DNA of 64,000 nt from Symbiodinium natans (lineage: Eukaryota > Sar > Dinophyceae > Suessiales > Symbiodiniaceae), in contig CAJNDS010000318.1 of assembly GCA_905221605.1 (NCBI GenBank), forward strand, positions 71,501 through 135,500. Reading direction: 5' to 3'. Below are positions 60,142 to 64,000 of this stretch, piece by piece. The position numbers and the translations under genes are program-made. Each line of letters opens with the position of its first letter. Position 1 is the stretch's first letter. A model generated the notes under the pieces. It worked only from the letters and a program-made list of their open reading frames with translations, was not told the DNA's origin and made no database searches.

Positions 60142-61179
60142 ATGGCGGCCGCTCACCTCCAGGCGGTGCTGGGTTACCTGGAAGCCTTCAGCAGGGCGGC
60201 CTCGCCGGAGAATGCTCTGGCGGAATGTGAGAGGCAGTTCGACCTCCTTCAGGCTAGCCTCACAGAGACTGAGTTTGACTGCTCCTCTGCTTCCGAGGTT
60301 TTGGTCCTGCTAGACTCGGCAGCCGCAAAACTGTGCTTGTCAGAGCAGCAAAGGCGTCAGCTTGCGCAGGCGCTGCCCACAGCCACTGCAGAAGGGAAAC
60401 CGAGCAAGCCTTCCACTAAGCGGAAGCGTCGAGACCAGCAGGACTTCTCCTACGCCTTCCGGTACTTGACGAGAAGTGTCTGGCAGCAGCTACAGGACCC
60501 CGGCCTGCGCGACTTCAAAAAGCTGGACGTGCTGTCCAGCTACTTGGCCAGCTTGGGGCTCCGCTGTCCGTCCGAGTTCACAGCCCAAGTGGTGACCTGG
60601 TACTTCTTGCTGTACGGCTCGGACCACGTGCCCATGAACGACGCGTTGGCCGTGCACAAGCAGTACCTCTCAGTCAAGAACGCTCTGCAAAAGCACGCGC
60701 GTTTGTGTCCAAAGCTCCCCGACCTGCCGTACGTGGTGGCTCTCCCAAGCAACGTGGGCGACCTTGACCATGCTTGGCGTGACCGTGTCTTCGCGCAAGA
60801 AGCTCCCGCGGCGGCTCCCTTTGACGACGAGGAGTTCAGGCTCAACGCAGTCGGCGTGCCGGCTCGCATGAGCAACAAGTGGGTGCGGCTGCAGCTACAA
60901 ACCCTGAAGATGCGTACGGGCAAGACTCCGGTTGGCCCTTGTGTCCGCAGCAGTAGCGAGATGAAGTTTGCACTGCCTCGCTGCCCCTCGACAATGGACT
61001 GCGACTCAGACGAAAGCCCACTGTTCTTGAAGGAGCGCCGCAGGCAACCGCCGGCAGCCCTGCTGCCCCCGCCTCCGCTGCAGCCCAGCCAGCACGCGCA
61101 GCTTCAGGTGCCGGAGATCCTAAACCTGTATAAGCCCTCGAGAGCCCCCTTTAGGTCCCGCTATACCTTGAACTCCTGA
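60142..61179 (+). CDS. Hypothetical protein R3 (345 aa), large globular member of the cluster
   Basis: ATG 60142 lies in a GGCATGG context; stop TGA at 61177. Residues 1-80 form Leu/Ala-rich helices. KRKRR at 93-97 looks like a nuclear localisation signal. Residues 101-215 (DFSYAFRYLTRSVWQQLQDP and LSSYLASLGLRCPSEFTAQV, then VTWYFLLYGSD) look like a compact all-helical domain. The C-terminal part is Pro-rich (ALLPPPPLQPSQHAQ) and ends NLYKPSRAPFRSRYTLNS. The composition and the 'conserved hypothetical' style resemble large protein families I associate with symbiodiniacean genomes; this is from memory and unverified. No intron within the frame. R4 starts only 35 bp after the stop. Confidence 0.7.
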   Translation: MAAAHLQAVLGYLEAFSRAASPENALAECERQFDLLQASLTETEFDCSSASEVLVLLDSAAAKLCLSEQQRRQLAQALPTATAEGKPSKPSTKRKRRDQQDFSYAFRYLTRSVWQQLQDPGLRDFKKLDVLSSYLASLGLRCPSEFTAQVVTWYFLLYGSDHVPMNDALAVHKQYLSVKNALQKHARLCPKLPDLPYVVALPSNVGDLDHAWRDRVFAQEAPAAAPFDDEEFRLNAVGVPARMSNKWVRLQLQTLKMRTGKTPVGPCVRSSSEMKFALPRCPSTMDCDSDESPLFLKERRRQPPAALLPPPPLQPSQHAQLQVPEILNLYKPSRAPFRSRYTLNS

Positions 61180-61214
61180 AGCCATGCTGCTGTGAGGCGT
61201 CTCGAGCAGAGGCG

Positions 61215-61988
61215 ATGACTGGGCAGCCGGCTGCGACTCCTGCCGCATCTGGAGTTCCTCCGCTCAGTGTTGCTGAAGACAGCAAAGCTACTTCTTCACC
61301 ATCTGCAGGGCTGCTTCAGGTGTGCTCCTCTGAGAAACAGTCGCTGGCGCTGCCGGCCACGCCTCTGCAAGTCTCGGACAGGCCCTGCCAGCCTGCCATG
61401 CTCGAGGTTGCTCGTGGGCCAGAGACTGCGCCCGTGCTCTCTGGAGCCGCGCCAGCTACTGGTAGTTTGGCGCCTGATGCTGCACCTCAGCCGGGTTCTT
61501 CTGCGAGTGTGCATGGCGGACCTGCAGCAGTCCTTCAGCAAAAGGGCAGCGAGGCATCTGGCCGAAGCTCGGTCTTGAATGCGGCGCTGGAGCTACAGGT
61601 AGCCATGGGCTCGAAACTGCCAAAGCTGGCGGCGCATGCGCTGGAGGAGCCAAAGAAGAGTACGCCACCCACTAAAGGCCAAAGCCCGAAGAAGAAGAAA
61701 AACAACAAGACGAAGAAGGAGAGCAGCGCCACGGGCAAGAAGTCTGGAAAGAACCCGACCTCGAAGCCCGACCCTCGTGCAGAGGCAAAGAACAAGGGCA
61801 AGTCCAAGAAGAAGACCATGGAAGAGCGGCAGCACTTCAAGCCAGGTTCGGCGGCGGAGCGCGCGTATCGCAAGGCGTGCGGCGTCCCGTCGAGTCTCCT
61901 GCAGAAGTACAAGAAAGGCTGCAGCAAATGCAGGAAGCGGCCGGGCTGCACTCGTAGCTGCTGGCTTTTGCGACACTACCAGGTCTGA
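61215..61988 (+). CDS. Hypothetical protein R4 (257 aa) with a C-terminal Cys motif
   Basis: The first 140 residues are Ala/Pro/Ser-rich and probably disordered. A basic stretch follows at about 150-210 (SPKKKKNNKTKKESS, KNKGKSKKKTMEERQ). HFKPGSAAERAYRKACGVPS leads to the last 25 residues, with Cys 236, 239, 245 and 249 in C-x2-C-x5-C-x3-C-W (CSKCRKRPGCTRSCW). That spacing could bind one zinc ion, and the basic tract suggests nucleic-acid contact; both are inferences. R3 and R4 are 35 bp apart on the same strand, closer than any other pair, and may be co-transcribed. Confidence 0.65.
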   Translation: MTGQPAATPAASGVPPLSVAEDSKATSSPSAGLLQVCSSEKQSLALPATPLQVSDRPCQPAMLEVARGPETAPVLSGAAPATGSLAPDAAPQPGSSASVHGGPAAVLQQKGSEASGRSSVLNAALELQVAMGSKLPKLAAHALEEPKKSTPPTKGQSPKKKKNNKTKKESSATGKKSGKNPTSKPDPRAEAKNKGKSKKKTMEERQHFKPGSAAERAYRKACGVPSSLLQKYKKGCSKCRKRPGCTRSCWLLRHYQV

Positions 61989-62199
61989 TACCTGTGCACA
62001 GTTTTAGCGCATGGAGTTTTCATAGAAGCTCCCTCTGCTGCAGAATTCTCAGCGTCGTCGCATGTTCATATGCCTCACTGCAAGAGCGCGCGCTGGAGGT
62101 TGCACAGCGCGAGGTCGAAAAGGCGCAGTGTTCCCTGACCTCCTGCGCTTCAGACTCATTGCATAGGTTTATATGGCATTGTAGACCGTGTGCTTGCCT

Positions 62200-62215
62200 G
62201 AGCGCAGGGCGCTAT
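62200..62215. repeat. GAGCGC hairpin between R4 and R5
   Basis: GAGCGCAGGGCGCTAT. AAGAGCGCGCGCTGG at 62082 is a related, loop-less form. Confidence 0.8.
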
Positions 62216-62302
62216 AGACCGATGCGTGCAGAGGAGCGTGTCGTGTATAGCATCTCTTCTCGAGCTGCCGGTTCCTAGACTTGCAGCTGCTGTGCGAGTG
62301 AG

Positions 62303-62713
62303 ATGGCCAGCCTTGCCGCGGCGGAAGCTGCCGACGAAGTGGAAAGCTTGGGCTTCTACGTGGACGTGGGCTGCAGCGGCCAGAAGCGACCTGCTCAGAG
62401 CCACGTCGACTGCGACGGCTCGAGCAGCAAGCGACAGAGAACAGCAGGCTGCCACATGCACAGCTCCACTTGTGCAGGGGCACTGTCCAAGAAGGAAGCC
62501 AAGTTCCTGGCCCGTGCTTCCGACCTTCTCAAGTGGTCCCAGCCCTACGCGGAGAAGCTAGCAGAGGAGATGGCTTACTTGGAGCGCGTGCTGACGGCTC
62601 TGCTGGACAAGCAAGCTGGTCGCACGCGAGTTTCTCTGTACTCCGTAAAGAGCCTCAAGGCAGGACTCGCTGGCGTCTTTCACGCCTTGGAAGCGGTAGT
62701 GCAAGCTTCATAG
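62303..62713 (+). CDS. Hypothetical protein R5 (136 aa)
   Basis: ATG 62303 follows GTGCGAGTGAG; stop TAG at 62711. The acidic N-terminus (MASLAAAEAADEVESLGFYV) is followed by QKRPAQSHVDCDGSSSKRQR, a possible bipartite nuclear signal with several Cys and His. The C-terminal half is helical: KKEAKFLARASDLLKWSQPY, AEKLAEEMAYLERVL, KSLKAGLAGVFHALEAVVQA. EKLAEEM at 84-90 also occurs in R1, encoded by different synonymous codons, so the similarity is at protein level and not a recent copy. Function unknown. Confidence 0.6.
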   Translation: MASLAAAEAADEVESLGFYVDVGCSGQKRPAQSHVDCDGSSSKRQRTAGCHMHSSTCAGALSKKEAKFLARASDLLKWSQPYAEKLAEEMAYLERVLTALLDKQAGRTRVSLYSVKSLKAGLAGVFHALEAVVQAS

Positions 62714-63154
62714 CTGGAGTGTTGCTGGTGCCAATGACGAGCCAATGTGTGTACCCAGACCAAAGGACTTCATCTGCTGCGCTGCGGGGCAGTCAGTTCA
62801 CGCACGAGCGCTTGCGCTACTCTGAAACCGTCACCCTCAACCCTAAGCCCTAAACCCTAAACCCTAAACCCCCAAACCCTCAACCCCAAACCCTGTGAAC
62901 GCTCACGTGCTGCAGACACTTCACAGTTCACGCACGAGCGCAAGCGCTGCGTCACGCACGGCGGTCTACGTAAGCGGGCAAGAGTGAACAGATCTAGAGA
63001 CAGCGGGGACACTCATTGAGAGCCCCAAAGGGTTTACCAACAACAAAACACAAACAAAACATATGGAAAACACCGACAAAAACAAGCGAAACAACTGAAA
63101 ACATCAAATTTCAAAATCGTACTTCTAAAGGAGGTACTTTTGAAACACCAACCC
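62714..63154. other. Intergenic region with two GAGCGC hairpins in a duplicate
   Basis: CAGTTCACGCACGAGCG occurs twice, leading into GAGCGCTTGCGCTAC at 62806 and GAGCGCAAGCGCTGC at 62936. CCCTAAA remnants at 62830-62895 lie between the copies. An A-rich stretch at 63040-63120 follows. Confidence 0.75.
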
Positions 63155-63385
63155 GAGGGTTTAGTTTAGGGTTTAGGGTTTAGGGTTTAGGGTTTAGGGT
63201 TTAGGGTTTAGGGTTTAGGGTTTAGGGTTTAGGGTTTAGGGTTTAGGGTTTAGGGTTTAGGGTTTAGGGTTTAGGGCTTAAGGTTTAGGGTTTAGGGTTT
63301 AGGGTTTAGGGTTTAGGGTTTAGGGTTTAGGGTTTAGGGTTTAGGGTTTAGGGTTTAGGGTTTAGGGTTTAGGGTTTAGGGCAAG
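63155..63385 (+). repeat. Longest TTTAGGG block (~32 units)
   Basis: Nearly uninterrupted TTTAGGG with single GTTTAG and GGCTTAAGG deviations. Low divergence suggests it is the youngest block of the window. Confidence 0.95.
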
Positions 63386-63399
63386 GATGTAGGGTTGGC

Positions 63400-63700
63400 C
63401 TGGATACCGCGGGATGCCACGGGATACCGCGCGATACCGCGCGATACCGTGCGATACCGCGCGATACCGGGGGAGCTGAGAGGATACCAGCGCGGTATCT
63501 CGCGGTATCCCGCCTTGTTCTTCTAGGTTTGCGGACAGGAACCAGGCACGATACCGCGCGATACCGGTTTTGGTGGCTCTTGGATATAAGGTTTGCAGAA
63601 AAAAAACAACGCGATACCGCGGGATACCGCTTGGCATCCCCCTGCAGCCCCATGCGCAAAACCATGCCGCGATACCACACGATACCGCGGGATACGCGCC
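63400..63700. repeat. GATACCGCG decamer repeats upstream of R6
   Basis: CGCGATACCG or GGGATACCGC units run at 63404-63472, inverted at 63490-63512 (GCGGTATCTCGCGGTATCCC), and again at 63548-63567, 63610-63633 and 63667-63697. Minus-strand frames through it give a RYRAVSRGI repeat and are probably not genes. Confidence 0.9.
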
Positions 63701-63812
63701 GAAATTTGCTCCATCCTTCCTGTTTCCTGCCTTCCTTTTTCTCCGCTGGCTCGTTTTCACAGCCTCCCTAGCTCCTGAGTTTCCGCAGCCCTCTCGACGA
63801 GCCACCGAAGCC

Positions 63813-64000
63813 ATGGCTGCTGTCGACACCGTGTTTTGCGCTCGCTGCAAGGGAAGTGTGGCGAGGGAGGACGCGGTCAAGAAGAGCACGCACACCTATG
63901 TGCACAAGGACTGTCACTCGTTGCAGGTCTACGTCGCCAGGTTAACCTGGCCGCAAGACTTGGCATTCGAAGGCGCCGAGAAAGAGGAGTTCTTCTCCAA
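63813..64000 (+). CDS. Hypothetical zinc-finger-like protein R6 (5' part only)
   Basis: The frame opens at ATG 63813 (GAAGCCATGGCTGC) and runs to the window end, 62 codons without a stop. It reads MAAVDTVFCARCKGSVARED, then AVKKSTHTYVHKDCHSLQVY. Cys9-x2-Cys12 and His31-x2-Cys34 with a further His35 suggest a treble-clef or LIM-like zinc site (inference from spacing). TWPQDLAFEGAEKEEFFS follows. It is the sixth plus-strand ORF of the cluster. The product cannot be named from this fragment. Confidence 0.65.
   Translation, partial: MAAVDTVFCARCKGSVAREDAVKKSTHTYVHKDCHSLQVYVARLTWPQDLAFEGAEKEEFFS

Noticed and set aside
63362-63895. 177-codon minus-strand ORF with RYRAVSRGI repeats
   Set aside because: It is the translation of the GATACCGCG decamer array and its 5' part is antisense to the better supported R6 frame.

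Overview
The window looks like nuclear DNA of a dinoflagellate, most likely a symbiodiniacean-type genome (inference, about 70% sure). The reasons are: TTTAGGG-type telomere-like repeats scattered everywhere; short exon-like segments with AG|G acceptors and GT (perhaps also GC) donors; Lys/Ala-rich peptides of the 'MKKPAAK' style; many small hairpin elements; and an intron-poor one-way array of GC-rich hypothetical genes at the right end. No bacterial operon, rRNA, tRNA or phage feature was found. A plant or green alga also has TTTAGGG telomeres, so the assignment needs a database search.

Region 1 (1 to about 49.3 kb) is a mosaic of four ingredients: (i) some 60 blocks of TTTAGGG/CCCTAAA heptamers and variants in both orientations; (ii) small non-autonomous hairpin elements of at least five families, here called A to E; (iii) simple repeats and homopolymers; and (iv) short exon-like islands of 50-120 bp, nearly all readable on the minus strand. 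The islands alternate between Lys/Ala-rich types (VLKKPAAK, MKKPAA, KAKAKAK) and Glu-rich types, and their order repeats across 12-36 kb. I read this as one or more minus-strand, intron-rich genes whose introns are filled with telomere-like repeats and hairpin elements. Inside this region, 13.8-16.5 kb holds a separate composite: a ~91-bp satellite followed by an array of perfect 26-bp palindromes spaced at 52 bp.

Region 2 (about 36.9-40.5 and 49.6-56.4 kb) is lower in telomere-like repeats. At 49.9-55.7 kb there are better minus-strand coding segments: one gene with a well supported 94-bp intron, one ending at 52,771, and one with a TIR-like segment that appears frameshifted or split.

Region 3 (57.8-64 kb) is a plus-strand cluster of six open reading frames (58,468; 59,240; 60,142; 61,215; 62,303; 63,813, the last cut by the window end). 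Neighbours share linkers and a short EKLAEEM motif; two members carry Cys/His motifs suggesting zinc binding. Twelve copies of a GAGCGC...GCGCT hairpin lie between these ORFs and I noticed none elsewhere in the window. A long TTTAGGG block and an array of GATACCGCG decamers separate the fifth and sixth ORFs.

The most unusual points are telomere-like repeats inserted into hairpin elements at the same site with a short target duplication, the modular exon series buried in telomere repeats, the 52-bp palindrome array, and the hairpin-punctuated ORF cluster.
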